A DNA stretch of 64,000 nt from Prostheceraeus crozeri. Lineage: Eukaryota; Platyhelminthes; Polycladida; Euryleptidae. Below the pieces are notes generated by a model that saw nothing but the letters and a program-made list of their open reading frames with translations, was not told where the DNA came from and ran no database searches. The position numbers and the translations under genes were made by a program. The stretch covers positions 1 to 64,000 of the forward strand of contig CAJQUW010006378.1 in the NCBI GenBank assembly GCA_907163375.1, in the 5' to 3' direction. Of this stretch, positions 30,571-43,862 are shown in pieces. How positions within the stretch are numbered: position 1 is the stretch's first letter; every line of letters begins with the position of its first letter.

Positions 30571-31439
30571 GTGAGGAATTAATAACTCATTCAATATATT
30601 TGAGAATAATCTGTCTCATGATGCATTGAACGGCATAAGTTTTGCAACAACTGAAAATTTCTTTAATTGGATAACTGCCTATATGTACAGCATCCAGGAT
30701 ACCATGATCATGCTAGCCTTTACTATGATCCATTGTAACTTTGTAGAGGCGAATATCTTGATGCTATGTAAAAAGCGAATGCATCTGAATTGAATGAGGT
30801 TGTGCCTACAGTAGGTGTATAGGTGCCTAAAAGTAGCCACATTTCGCTCTTAGTTTCCTACCCACAGCCGTTTGTATGGCGATCGTTTAAGGATGCAACC
30901 TAATAGTCTGTTTCATCCTCCATCATGAATCGAAGCGCCATCAGGACTATAGATTGTTGTCTGAGTTAATTATCTATTCTAAACGCAGCTAGAAATACTC
31001 ATAGTGTTCAAAAATTACAAATTAACTCGAAGATAGTGAAACATATAGTAAACAATAGTGAAGAAAAGATGAATGTCATATGAAACTTGATTAATTAGTT
31101 GGCATGCCAAAGCGGGGATTTAGTGAAGCCAGCAAATTCACAAAATCAATTGTTTGTGACAAAGAAATGCGATGAGGAAAATCCGAATTAATATTTCGCA
31201 ATGCATCCTTGTGATACTCAAGAGAAATATGAACCTTTCGATTTGACGTAGATATCAGCACAGATATTCACTAGCCCATTATATGCACTTGAGCCAAAAA
31301 TTAATCAAAAGAGAGTTGATTCTTTCAACTTTCTCAGTGCAAATATTGTCTAACAATACTGTAGTGACCTCTGAGTGTTTTAGTGTTCATAAGACACAGT
31401 ATTGTGCAGGAAAATTGCCCACTCATATTAGTTTTGCCT

Positions 31440-31616
31440 TTGATTCCCCGACCACACTTGCTTGACCAAGGAATCGAGCCGAAGTCTTCGGTGAGACGAG
31501 CTCGCACCTTCTTCACTAGGCCACGCCGACGGTACAAAAGGAATTTGAGTGAAGGCAGAAGTCATCTCTAAGTGATATCGACAGTATATTGACAGAACGC
31601 TACCAGCATTCATATT
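31440..31616 (-). mobile_element. tRNA-derived SINE, copy 1
   Basis: On the - strand: GGCCTAGTGAAGAAGGTGCG (A-box region) then GGCTCGATTCC (B box). The same structure occurs at 55,369-55,560, with which it is collinear to the ends, including AGCATTCATATT on the far side. The head is tRNA-like, not a working tRNA: stems are not preserved. Confidence 0.75.
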
Positions 31617-34032
31617 CATTGAAACCTTCAATTTTGAAGGCGATGTCAACATGTTACGTCGAAATAGTCGTTCATATTTTGTCCATACAACGCATCCTAT
31701 TTCAGAGAAAATCTCAATCAAATTAAAGTCCCACTTCTGTGATGTGAAGAATGGTTCCACTCGTTAGATGAAGATATTTTACATGTTCTACTATACGACT
31801 CTTGCAGACTATCTACTGTGAGTAAAAGTGGAGCAATTTCAAGAAAGGAAAAAAGTAGTCCAGGTCGTCACGAATGAGCTGTCAGAAATTTGATTATTAT
31901 TTTTACTAATTTCTTTCTAAATTAAGAATCTTGATCGATTCCAATTGCCTATAGACCATTGACAAAGTGTTTATAAAGCTATTAACATCTTCATCCATCA
32001 ACAGATGCATCTATGTACGGTAATTAATCATATTAATAATAGCAATAACCCACTACTCCCAGTAACTTTGTAATTAATATGGTCAGTTTTATGCTACTAA
32101 TTGTGGATTCCAAGTCAAATGTGAATAGATTTTTCATCACAATATTTTTGGGGCATTTATTCATTTGAATGAGCAGACTCAGCAGATTATACGTAATTTA
32201 CATTGCTCATGATTTCCTTTGACCACCGCCGCCGTCACATCAAATTTTTGTTAAAGAATACATCGTCGTCCGTGTTGCTGTTACTGAATAGTTACGCGCA
32301 TTACAAATTCACCAGTTATGATAGGCCTACAACTTCATAGATAGCGCAGAAGTTGCCACTGGTCGGGGCTTAATGACGTAGTTAAACCTGTAAACCGGTG
32401 TTATGAAGTTCTTCGGTTCTGAATATATGATGAACGGAAAAAGGAAATTAGAAAAGCGTGTTTCTTAATTTCTCCGTCAGAAAAAGAGATATAAACATAT
32501 TCTCCAAGAGGCCATAAGTACTATATCTTCAGTTTGGAACTTAGCAGAGATGTAGGGGGAAATATTCATGGGGTGGGGAGGTAAATTGACTGTAATTTAA
32601 CAAAAACATGCTAGTTTTGCCGTTCAATTGCAGCAGGTTTTTTTGTATCCGCCTGGGAAAAGGAAAGGGAGAGAAAGTGCATCGTGTAATACCGATAGTG
32701 CAAAAATAAGCAGAAAAGGTGAAGTTTCATGCTTACTGACAGGACTTTCTGTTTCAGCTGTTTTTTAGTGGAATCAACGGAAATATTTTAGTGCGTTTGG
32801 TTGCCTATTTGAAGTATATCGCATTCGGAAAGATCGGCAGCCTACTTATCAGTGACTGAATTCTTGTATTCTTATATATTACACATCTGTTCGTGTAGGA
32901 ATGTTTCGACATTTTCTTTTTAAACATTACACCTTCTGCGACTCCATTTTGTCTGCTCTCTACCGATAATACTCATTTACGTACATCATCATAAATAGGA
33001 ATTGCATCGTTAAATAACATAATTGACTTGACAACTTGCGCAGTATGCGGCAACAAGTTTGCAACTCTTGAATTTCGTGTTAGCTTCTACATCTAACATG
33101 TAGCTAGAAATGCTTGATTCCAATATCATTCATTTTATTAAGTTCAAATCAAAGATGACAATCAAGATTTTCAGATCGGTCCGCTCCACGGCCAGCATAG
33201 ATCACCTCGCAGCCGGGACACCACACAGAAACACTACTAAGTAATGAGTCAGTAACTATTAGCTAGTTATTAGATAGCAGCTTGTGACTAGCAGATTGTG
33301 ACTAACAGCTTGTGGCTAACAGATCTCTAACAATTGCTAGTGATCTGTTGGTCCCTAACGCAGAGAAGAGTTGCTAGAGTTTTGTTTCAATCCATGCATA
33401 ACTACTCATTTGTGTGACATTTGTGAGAAGAAGAATTCTGCTTTTAGAAATAGATGACTTATAGCCAGCGGAAACTCTAAAAGTGCATCTCTGATTTGAA
33501 ACGGTTTTGACCAGTGATCATAGTCAAATACATTCATGACATAAAGAGTGACGATTATTTGCTTCTTTGCCGACTGTTTGCATAATAAATCAGTGTGCTA
33601 TTTATGACAAGACAGCTTTCCAATTAACAAGTTGAGGAATAGTGCGACATGATGGTGTTTTGGTTACCGCTAAATTTGACTCCAAACTTCACCATTAACC
33701 AAGTTTCTGTGTGCACTTCGCGGTTGGGTTGGAGAATTTAGCGATAAAAATGGCAGAAACTTGCGCTCAGCTTGCAGAAGCTGTCAAATCGCAGATAAGC
33801 TATCATGAAGTCAATGCTCACTAACAAAGACGCCAGCCAAGACTGATGTAGCAGTCCTCTTGTGCGCACCGCAATAGGTTATTGACACTGCTAGGGATTT
33901 TTAGCCTAAAAATGTTTCTGTGCGGTCGTCTTTGGCAGCTATCAGACTAAAGTTCGGTTCCAGATGGATTTTTCATTTTGTCAAAGTATTTTCGATTTGC
34001 ATATTTCCAAAAGGTCGTAATATACCTATGAC

Positions 34033-34034
34033 TG

Positions 34035-34091
<57 letters not shown>

Positions 34092-34100
34092 ATATATATC
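34033..34100. repeat. TA microsatellite
   Basis: An alternating AT run of roughly 50 bp with a GTGTG interruption. The open frame through it (Ile-Tyr repeat) is an artefact. Confidence 0.95.
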
Positions 34101-35327
34101 GGTCTGATTTAAATAGCATGTTGGTAGTGTCATACATTCACCATGGCTCCAAAATGCGTTGCGTCGTTTCGCGTCAGATTCATCTATGATCGTTTATATT
34201 TTCCGTAAAATCTAAAAAGTAGGGTCCTTTCTATTCTGTAATTTATCTGACAAATTAATAACAGATATTTACTCAAAAATATATTTTTGTTTAAGGATGC
34301 ACAAAAAACATGTGCTTATATATGCCTCAGTTTAGTCTTAATTTTCCAATACAGGCAGGTGGACCCGCATGTCTCCATGATTATTCTATTTAGATTCCAT
34401 GAAACAAAAATGCACATAGTGGTAACAAGATGTAAAAGATGCATTTTATAGAATTGCAACAGAAGAAGAACAAGGTGACTTTACGTTTGAGCTGGGATTT
34501 TTCAGAAATTTTCATGAAATCGAAATTAAAATTCCTGAGTTAGTAAGGAATGAGATTTTGAATTCCGACATGGAAAATGTACTTCTGATCGAGTTGATTA
34601 TACTGCATGTTCGAAATCATGATTCATAAATGATTTACAGAGACTGGGATGTAAAATGCCATGAATTGATTGTGTCTAATACAAGCTCATAAGATGCTGA
34701 ATTTATATTTTTGAATTTCTTATACAGTGTATTTCGATGCATCGCCCATGGACCCATGGATATCGTACTGTCCCTGGTACAACATTGCATACTAAAATTA
34801 ATTTATTAACTATTCTTTCTGAAACATAAACTGTTGGCATCACAAAAACTTGAGAGATCTCACAATGTATTTCCTTCGAATGAAATACTTCGTCTTATGC
34901 TCCGGTTGGGCAGCAAAGTAGTGTTTCAAACTAAAATACTTGTTGATAATTAGTTGAAATATTCTTCTCTCACATGATCATCCTGTTCTATAATATGCAA
35001 AAGGAGCACTTGTATTTCTACTATTTTTATTGATATCGCAGTTCTATTATTGTCGAAATTAGTGTTTTTTTTCAATGGCTAGTTTTGTCTTTGAATTACA
35101 AGTTTTCTAGGACAGGATCATAATTTGCTTAACTTTTTAGGAAGATACTATCGCATAGCTTCCTATAATCAGGGATGCTGAGCCGAGTGGTTGGAGTCCG
35201 TTGCTGAAGGATGCTGTCGGTATTGCTACATGTACAATGGTCTAGGTACAATCACAGATTTTGTTTCAAATTAAGTCGGATATTACTTTAGTCATGTTAA
35301 TAAGATTTTATGTTTTTACTCTTTTAG

Positions 35328-35420
35328 ATTTCGAGCGTATTGTGAAGTCTATAGAGAAAATTCGACATCAGAGTTTATCAGTCGAGGAGACACAATCACA
35401 ATCAATTGATGAAGAAGGTG
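35328..35420 (+). CDS. Exon of host TIR-domain gene: acidic/serine linker
   Basis: A 93-bp exon between TTACTCTTTTAG and GGTG|GTGAGT. It starts and ends in phase 1, keeping the frame of 30,079-30,570. It encodes about 31 residues: a helix (FERIVKSIEKIRHQSLSVEE) then a Gln/Ser/Glu stretch. No domain. The phase agreement on both sides is the main support. Confidence 0.65.
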
Positions 35421-36414
35421 GTGAGTACTACATTCATCTCGCTCTGCTGAGATCAGTAAATCCACATAGATCCATTTGCGCATGGCAGGGTTGGCATATT
35501 TAAGAAATCCATCAAAAAACCCGTGAGTTTTTTGGGTTTTTTTAAATAGGAGGCTGGGTTATGTAAATTTGTAGATTTTGTTTCTTCTATATAAGGCGAG
35601 GATTTTTAAATGCAGGTTGTATATCATCCGATCGGAACTTCAACATGAACGACCGTTTAACTATGTTTTAATTACACTTCTAGCCTAATTACAGTTCTAA
35701 AGGAGCGGTTACGGAGCATTCGTATCCATGAGAAATCATCTGTTATCGGCAAAAGTACTTATTTTCCTCTACTTCCCCTTTTGTGATCGCGTAATCTGTT
35801 ATTAGCATTCCGCATAAGTCCATAGTTTTTTGTATATTTTTGATAGTTTGCTATATTGTTCCCTTTTCACAAGATCTTTTTGTGTTTTACTGTTTTTGTA
35901 ATTTGTTGTGTCTTGATCATACACAGCCTACCCAACTTTGAAACTGCATCTGGTGAATTAGCGTGGTCTCAGACTTTTGTTAGTATTTGTAGAGATGTCT
36001 TACTCTGATTAGTAAAATAATATAGTTATTCTACATTGCTGTATCTGGGTGCTTTAATCAGTCTTATATTATTTCATTTTCACGATCGTAAGAGTTTCCA
36101 TATCTTTTTAGTTATTTTTGTAATAGCCACACTTTTTGTTCTGAACATTTTTGGATCATCAATTTAGTATGACGAAATCATACACGTGATATGATACGCT
36201 CAGTTGTGTCACTAAATTTGTTTTCATTGGAATAAATACCAAACTAGATAATCTACTGATGTGAAAGTTACTTACAATTTCATGTGGATACATAATTATC
36301 AACCCATTTAGACGTTAGCCTGAATTATGTCTTCTTATCTTATACCGAAAGAATTGTCACGGTAGTATAAAAAGAATAAGACGTGCATTTCAGCTACTAT
36401 CACTGTAATACATA

Positions 36415-36940
36415 GCCTGGAGCACTTTCTTGAGCGTGATCATATCACAAGCTATAACCTGCCACTGGAAGAGCAAAATGAAATAATCAATGACAATGAT
36501 CACCAGTAACTTAATAAAAGATGTACATGGATCCGCATTACTATTCAGATTTGAGCGAATCATGAAATTAACCATACAGATGAAAATGGAATTGAAAACT
36601 TAAAATTACAGCCAAGAAAGCACAATAGTCGACGTTTTTATGAAGACATGCATTATAATGCAGCTCATGAATTTCCTTTGATAATCGGCTTAATTAAGAT
36701 GCTTGTTAGCAAATGTTCGCTCCTTTTGATACCCAACTTGTTTCATACTACTTATAAAGGGGCTTCATCTCGGTAGTATATAAACACAGGACAAAATCGA
36801 AAACAATTAGCTTTCTCAAAACTGCTCAAATAATTTTTTGGACCGCAGGAACGTAATCTCCGCAAAAAAACTGAATCTTTCCATATAAAAATTTTTACTG
36901 TATACAGATGCTTTTTTTCATTCGACACTCTACTTACTAT
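36415..36940 (+). repeat. Interspersed repeat R1, copy 2
   Basis: Same orientation as copies at 15,330 and 61,775. Landmarks: CCTGCCACTGGAAGAGCAAA, GGCTTCATCTCGGTAGTATA, AATTTTTTGGACCGCAGGAACG, CGCAAAAAAACTGAATCT. It stops near 36,940, earlier than the other copies. More diverged than copies 1 and 3. Confidence 0.7.
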
Positions 36941-38558
36941 ATGCTTACTATATGGACCGCATGAAAGAAATTCTGAAAGTTGATCCTGTGAACACGGATT
37001 TGTAAGTTTCGCTCCAAGTTTTTGCAGGCTTGATCTTCCTAACCCATTGCAAACGATCCTGAGCAGTATGATATTCCAGCATGCATCTAAAATTGTCTAA
37101 ATCGCTCGATTTAGGTTTTTGTCCTACAAATGATCTTTGACATCTTGTCAAATTGAGAACATTTCTGAGTTCAGCATAATGTGGCGATAATAATGCATTC
37201 CGAGTTGTTAATTTTCCTCGAGTAGAGCCGATTCTATCTGGAATAATATCCTTGATTTCCCAAATGTTGATGTTCTCGAACTCCGTGTAAATCAATCAAT
37301 ACTGTATTCTATCACAAATAATACATTGGAAGTTCGAATGTGTTGAGGTTATTGACCTTTGCATACGTCAAACAATAGCGCCTTCCATGCGCGTGCAATC
37401 GACGATGACTGAAGTCAGTTTATATCACAAATTTACATTTTGTCTTCGTTCTCAGCCGTCAGTGCTCGGTTTTTGGTGATTCACACAGCAAAATGATTCC
37501 CAGAATATAAATAAGTTGATGATTAGCATGGCTTCCACCATAGAGAGATTTTTTTTCATTACATGCAAGAGCTTCAAAGAATTCAGCCTATGCACAATGC
37601 TTTATTGATTGACTAGACTGGAACACCTGCAAAAGCAGCGGATATTGACAATACGAGTAGATGCAGTAGATTGTGGAAATGGCTATTTTCTTATTGATAT
37701 GATGAAAATGGTCGCTTCCTGAGAATTTGTTGACTTGTGCTATGAATGGATGAGGGCGGGCAATCGACCACTTTTATCGATGAACTGATTGAATAGGTTG
37801 CTGAGATTTCTATGTCTTTCAAATGCTCTAGCTCTAGCTACAGCTTTATGCTCTAGCTTTTTACCATGGCAACGACTTCAGCAAGCGATTTCCGTAGACT
37901 TTCCGAATGCAAGAATGATTCTGAGTGTTTAATATACTCGCAACTACATAGCTGAAATCCATTCCCGGAGATATAATTTCAGAAGAGAACCCGAAGTCTC
38001 TCCTTGTATTGTATTGACGAACAAGGCTTCCAGGACTGCTGCAATCATCATTGTTTGGTCGAATCTTCGTATTAATTAACCAGATTATCCAAGAGCCCAG
38101 AGGGTCGTTTCGAGGCACAAGTCGAATTTCTCTGGCGGACTCGTCTGGCGACCATGTCGCGGAGATGTTCTTGGAATCGCATGGTCAAGTTGTCATACTG
38201 GCAGAAATCAATCACATTCTATTGTAGGCAATAAAAGTCTGACATGTGGATTGAATTTCTTAAAATTTGATGGAATCGTGACAATCTGAACATTCTGAAG
38301 ATATTCATGACATACGATAAGTGCAAGCGATGAAAGGCTGCTTTTGCTTTTCAACATATAGATTATGATTCTTCGCTCATTCAATAAGTTCTCACAGCCC
38401 TGGTGAAAATTTCCGTTCATCGCATCTTCACGAAACTTGGAAGATTAAACAATGTAAGTCTGTGGGGTGCTGCATCAGTGGATGGGTTCTGGATATATGA
38501 ACTCTGTGTTGCAGCTCCACTTCATTCATGCACACATTGCCGCAGGAAGCGCTGTGTA

Positions 38559-39769
38559 CGGCCCTTTTCGAGTTGCCAAATCGATGTGACCTTGGCAACT
38601 CGAAAGGTGATTATTTACAAAAATTTTCGCTTTTTACATGAAGGTCTCTTCGAAATTTTTAGTCGGTTAGAGCTCGATTATTTTGGAAAAAAGCCTGCAA
38701 TTCTAAAAAAACAAAATAGGAAATTGTGATCACATGCTATTTGTGATTTAGTTTCATACAAAATATTTAGACAAACCATAATTTCTAAATTCTGTTGTTT
38801 TACTGCATGGCGTTTCATCCACATTGTTTGAAATAACGCAATGCACGTGCTCTGTAGAATATTTCATGTTGCTAAGTAAAATCTCTATTCTTTTCTAAAA
38901 TTTCTACGCTTTCAACCTCCAGTTTAGCTATTTTCACACGATCTTGCTCAATTATCGGTCGGTTGTCATCAACATTTTAAATACTTCCGAGAAATTCAGA
39001 CAAAAGGGGAAATTCATGAACCTAGTTAGCTAACTGCTCATCATTGAATGATATTCACATAGAGATCAACAACTGAAGAATTAAACCGCTTATTGTTTGT
39101 GTTAATTTCTTTGTGATAACAGTGGTCACTTTCATCATCATATTCACCCTTTCTTCCTTAACTCTTCTACCTGTCCATCAAATGAAAAAGTTTTGACATG
39201 AATCCCTTCTGCTAGTAGCGAGCAATCTCGAGAAAACATATGCAGAATTGAATCTCAAACTAATCTTCGGTAGGCAAACTATTACTCTACACGATTTACT
39301 GAAAAAGAATTAGGTTGCAACTAGAAATTGAGAATGATCCAATGAGTTATGAGGATTCATGAAGAGCCGACCGATAATTGAGCAAGATCGTGTGAAAATA
39401 GCTAAACTGGAGGTTGAAAGCGTAGAAATTTTAGAAAAGAATAGAGATTTTACTTAGCAACATGAAATATTCTACAGAGCACGTGCATTGCGTTATTTCA
39501 AACAATGTGGATGAAACGCCATGCAGTAAAACAACAGAATTTAGAAATTATGTTTTGCCTAAATATTTTGTATGAAACTAAATCACAAATAGCATGTGAT
39601 CACAATTTCCTATTTTGTTTTTTTAGAATTGCAGGCTTTTTTCCAAAATAATCGAGCTCTAACCGACTAAAAATTTCGAAGAGACCTTCATGTAAAAAGC
39701 GAAAATTTTTGTAAATAATCACCTTTCGAGTTGCCAAGGTCACATCGATTTGGCAACTCGAAAAAGGCC
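38559..39769. mobile_element. Foldback element with 403-bp inverted arms
   Basis: Arms 38,560-38,962 and 39,367-39,769 are near-identical reverse complements around a ~404-bp loop. Each end begins GGCCCTTTTCGAGTTGCC or GGCCTTTTTCGAGTTGCC and carries an internal small hairpin CGAGTTGCCAA / TTGGCAACTCG. TA flanks (38,557-38,558; 39,770-39,771) fit a TA target duplication. Frames read from both arms encode the same peptide only because of the inversion; no transposase. Confidence 0.9.
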
Positions 39770-39902
39770 TATGGTTGCCGTCCTTTATTGTCACCGTATC
39801 ACAGCTGACGTCATCACCGAGAATTGTTCGACGCGTAGCGAATGAACTACGCCTCGAGTTGCAAATCGACGGCGTTAAATCAACTGAACTTAGTATCGAT
39901 AT

Positions 39903-40030
39903 CAGGGTGACCAAATGGTCTCTATTTAGAGACCGGTCTCTATTTGGTCTCTTTTTTTCGTCAGGTCTCTATTTTTTAGAGACCAAATTTTTCCATGTTA
40001 AAACCCAATTTAAAGAAAAAATAACTTAAT
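39903..40030. mobile_element. hAT-like left end with GGTCTC/GAGACC palindromes (partial)
   Basis: Starts CAGGGTGACCAAATGGTCTC, a hAT-style terminus, followed by alternating GGTCTCTATTT and AGAGACC blocks up to 39,990. The matching right end was not found. Confidence 0.4.
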
Positions 40031-40634
40031 GACGAATATCCATAGATCTCAACAAAACACTACTAACTTTCCTGGATTATAATATTTAGTGAAACAACAG
40101 AATGTCTACTTTTTATCGTCATATGTATAGCCTAATAGACTTAACTGTATAGGTTATAAATTGTATTGATCGAAAATACCCGTGAGTCGTGAATAATGCA
40201 TTGTTCTATCAAATTATCTGATGTTCAATATTTCACAAGCATGTTTTACATTGTTTTTGATGTGAAATATGCGATGTACATAAATTTCGTAGTTATGAGA
40301 AATAGGTCTCGCTATTTTCCTTCGCTTCGTTTGGTGAGCCTGATCGATATGGACCAACTGAAAAAATTGACTGGGTACACCTGTAAGTCCATTCAATTTA
40401 CAATCAGGAATCGTTTGAATTGTTAATGATTAGGTCCTCCTAAAATTGAATTTTGTGAATGACCGTTTTTGAAAATTTTGAAAAGTTGACCGTTGTTCTC
40501 GTTAACTGAAACAGCTTAATAGGAACTTTAATCTACCTTTCAAGATTGTCAATAAACCAGGAAAGCAATTAAGCAAATACTTTTTGAACCACAGCAATTT
40601 CAAAGCAGGCTGATGAACATCAATCGCTGTATGT

Positions 40635-41918
40635 ACCGGAGTTTTCCACTTAATATACCCGGTATATTAACTGGAAAATGACGAAATTGCAGAATAAGTT
40701 TGGATCAGGTTAATATACCCGGGTATATTAAATGGAAACACCACAAAATAGGCATATTTGATGTATGAGATGGAATTCGTCACTTAAAGCAACAACTATT
40801 TATTACAGCTGCTTATATTATGTTACATATAAGCTTGAAACTAAACTGTAACGAAAACTAATTCCCAGTTTGAAATCAATTTATTACAATTTCTAGGTTA
40901 TAAAATGAGCAATACCGTGACAAGCATCTGAATATCAGAATAACAGTACTTAGGTATACAGTAGGGTTTTCAATCCTAGTTTCTCGGCATTATCGCATTT
41001 TTTCGGGATTCTGAATCCCGGGATTAGGCAACATTTTTCTTAGGCAGTTAGAAGCCCTGCGAAGATGGAGTAACAAGGCTATGGACAAGGAACATGGAGT
41101 AACAGATGCAATGCGTGAAACGTGAATGTTAACGCGATGCAAGAACTAAATATACTTCCCACGATCAGCTTAACAATAGACACTTGCAAACTCGAGACAG
41201 AGCTACTCCCATACAGAACTGCATAGAATAATATTTTTATTGTCTATCTCAACCAATTCATTGATATCAAAAAATAAAAAATTATTCAGGCAGTCGAGAG
41301 AAGGAAAGAATAAGCGCTATACATACAGGTGTACTAATATCTAATGAATTTTTGAAGCTATTATCATGCAATATCGTGCTTTTACCAGACGTCAAAAAAT
41401 CGCGAGATCTACATTTCGATTTGAAAATCGAATTGAATACCAGGTTTTAATACGACAACGCATATTGTGTGTAATAACCAGATCTATTTATTGCTATAGC
41501 TCATGTCTGCATGTGAAAATATGACTTATTATTAATTCATGGACAGTAAGGCACATGTTTATCTGATATTATAAGTTGCATTTTGCAGTGTATAGTTCAA
41601 AATACTCGTCAAAGAATTTAAAACGCCTAGCATTGTTCAGCCTACGCTATCCTAAGCATGCTGTCGGTAGATGAATTAAGCTTGCTAATCCCGGGATAAG
41701 AAAGAGTCGGGATTTTGAAAACCCTAGTATGAAGGTAATTAGACTCATTCCTTTGCCTAATCTTCTTCCGGTGTGATCACATAAGATACCAAGATGAGTG
41801 CTTGATTCTCAAAAATCAGCAGAAGTGTTATTTCTAAGAAAATTATTGAATGTTATGAAGACAATGAAAGTTTGGCGCGAGTTAATATACCCTGGTATAT
41901 TAAGTGGAAAATTCCGGT
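40635..41918. mobile_element. DNA transposon with long inverted ends, interrupted by a hAT
   Basis: Left end ACCGGAGTTTTCCACTTAAT followed by ATACCCGGTATATTAAC; right end GTTAATATACC then CTGGTATATTAAGTGG and AAAATTCCGGT. These are inverted repeats of about 38 bp with few mismatches. A third copy of the GTTAATATACCCGGGTATAT motif lies at about 40,709-40,735. No coding capacity. A 765-bp hAT is nested at 40,962-41,726. Confidence 0.7.
40962..41726. mobile_element. Non-autonomous hAT nested in the 40,635-41,918 element
   Basis: Ends TAGGGTTTTCAATCC and GGGATTTTGAAAACCCTA (imperfect inverted repeats), each followed inwards by an AATCCCGGGAT motif. The flanks GTATACAG (40,954-40,961) and GTATGAAG (41,727-41,734) match at 6 of 8 positions, consistent with an aged 8-bp duplication. 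No transposase. Confidence 0.7.
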
Positions 41919-43678
41919 GATGACTGCATTTTCTCGTTCTCGCTCACCAGCTACCCATGAGTGAGAATGTCTCCGTGAGACAGAACGTCAGGTTTTTATC
42001 AGTTAGTTGTTTTTACTTTAATTTCTTCATCCAGCAATAAAAGTAAAGGGATCTTAAGAACTTGATTTTACAATCATAATGAATAACCTACCGTCAAAAT
42101 CAGTTTTATAGTTTTTATTGTTTCTCGTTATTCTTGTTTCTAAATTTAGTGAATTGAAAATCAGCTGCAATTTTGATGTCACTGCTTGTAAATACAACAT
42201 CGATCATTTTTTCAATTTCTCCTGAAAGTATATTATTTTATCATGGCCAGTTGGCCGACCACTTACTGGTTGAATGTTAACAAAATTACATACGAAAATC
42301 GGGAAAATATCTAATTGCACCGATGCGATTCGTAAATTTATACAAATCTTCGTTAGTTTTGAAAGCTGATAGTACAAGGGTTGCTCGAATCTATGACAAA
42401 TCAGTCTCTCCGAATTCGTGAGGGAAGTTCTTTGGCTTCATGAATCTACTTGAGCGTTGGTATGAATCAACAACGAGCGTTAGTTGACCATCCGTTTCCT
42501 GTGCAGTTAAGCATGACATCCAGAATTCATGTGATGCAATAACAACACTGATTCAACGTAACCAAAATGTTTCAGACGTCAGCACAATGGATTACCTTTT
42601 CACTATAGTTGGATCTAATAATAGAACGAGGGACATCCCAGAAACAGTTTACTCTGAGTTGGACTTTAGTTACAATTGCGATGTTGTGACCTAGGTGATA
42701 ATGCTAATGGTTATTAATCGTTCAAGTTCAAAATCAGATAGGATCACAATGTAATGTCATAATGTAATTGCAAAGGAATTTGACTTGACTATTACTTTAT
42801 CTTTTTAGAAGGAGAAGTAAAAGTTTTTGTCTTCTTGGTACTTGGCCCCCACGCTTTCAAATTGTTCTAAAATAATTAAAAATCAATCAATCGTCGCAAA
42901 ATACCGGATTCACGTACTGAACAACGAAGTTGAAGATACTTTTGCCCACAAACAAAAGATTGTGCAAATCGGACGTGTACTTTTATAAGTTGTAACCTGA
43001 AAGTGTAGCGATGTCAACAGCTTCACCTGACTCATCGGCTGACCATATCTGGAACCCATGGACAGCAAATTTATTTTCCGACAGCTACAAGATGTTCTTG
43101 AAGGTACCATAGGTAATAGCATGCAAGCAATACTAGCATCAGGATTTGTCCATTATTATGTAGCCAAGAAATGTTCTGTGTGAATAATCAACTAATGAAA
43201 AGCATCCTTTCGAGCATCTTCATGTTTACAGGTGCTCAAAGTACTCACTATGAAAATCGTGACAATTCTGAAGTCGAACTGAAGTTTCACAATTGCAGCA
43301 TAGCTTCATTTTGTCGGTCATCGTTACAAACTTCCAGGAATCGCTCTTGTAAGCGAACTAATCTGTCCAGTTATCAAATGATTCGTTGAGCCAATTTCTA
43401 ACCTTCAAAGCGTAGTGTGGCGGAGCTCCATCTTGTTAAAACTATGTATGCTGGTATCCAATTTCATCATGTTCAGATTGGCCAAATAGCTGATACCGCA
43501 ACATAGCCAATGCTGTTCCAAGTATGTGTCAACGCCTGCGGTCTCAAAAAAGAAGAATAGTCCAATTATACTGGCTCCCACAGGTGACACCACACCGTCT
43601 CCTTTTTTATCGAAACTTGTCATCGCTCATCGAATGGGGATTCTATGAATTACATCCTGCTTACTTTTCCAAATCAAG

Positions 43679-43862
43679 GGATTACGGGATCCCGAGAATT
43701 ACACGTAGTTAATCACAGATGATATCGAAAAGTATTCAAAAGTCTTCAGTTTCCACTCACAAAAAGCCAAAACATCAATTACTGCTGGAATGACAGTTAA
43801 ATTAATCTCGGGATCCCGTGAGTAAAATCCCAGGATTTCGGGATTTGCAAAAGCCCACCCGG
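43679..43862. mobile_element. hAT-related fragment with CGGGATCCCG motifs (weak)
   Basis: ATTACGGGATCCCGAGAATT near 43,681 and TCTCGGGATCCCGTGAG near 43,806 are inverted to each other and resemble the subterminal AATCCCGGGAT of the hAT at 40,962. AAATCCCAGGATTTCGGGAT follows. Outer ends and duplication not found. Confidence 0.35.

Larger units (their letters stand above)
30571..35327. other. Intron between TIR exon and linker exon
   Basis: A 4,757-bp intron, GTGAGG ... CTTTTAG. It holds a tRNA-derived SINE (31,440-31,616), a three-unit 14-bp tandem motif CAGCTTGTGACTAG-type (about 33,279-33,325) and a TA microsatellite (34,033-34,100). No other gene recognised. Confidence 0.65.

Noticed and set aside
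31440-31616. Possible tRNA gene
   Set aside because: A and B boxes are present, but the acceptor and anticodon stems do not pair and a second collinear copy with a shared tail exists; it is a SINE.
33920-34189. 89-residue open frame with an Ile-Tyr run
   Set aside because: It is the translation of the TA microsatellite; no other coding sign.
36948-37295. 115-residue open frame on the - strand
   Set aside because: No domain recognised, no splice context, and it overlaps the end of repeat R1 copy 2. Kept only as a possible remnant.
37861-38118. 85-residue open frame on the - strand
   Set aside because: Looks protein-like by composition, but no family match, start context or partner exon was found.
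38403-38729. Identical peptides from 38,403-38,729 (+) and 39,600-39,914 (-) as a duplicated gene
   Set aside because: They are the two arms of the foldback element read from opposite strands.
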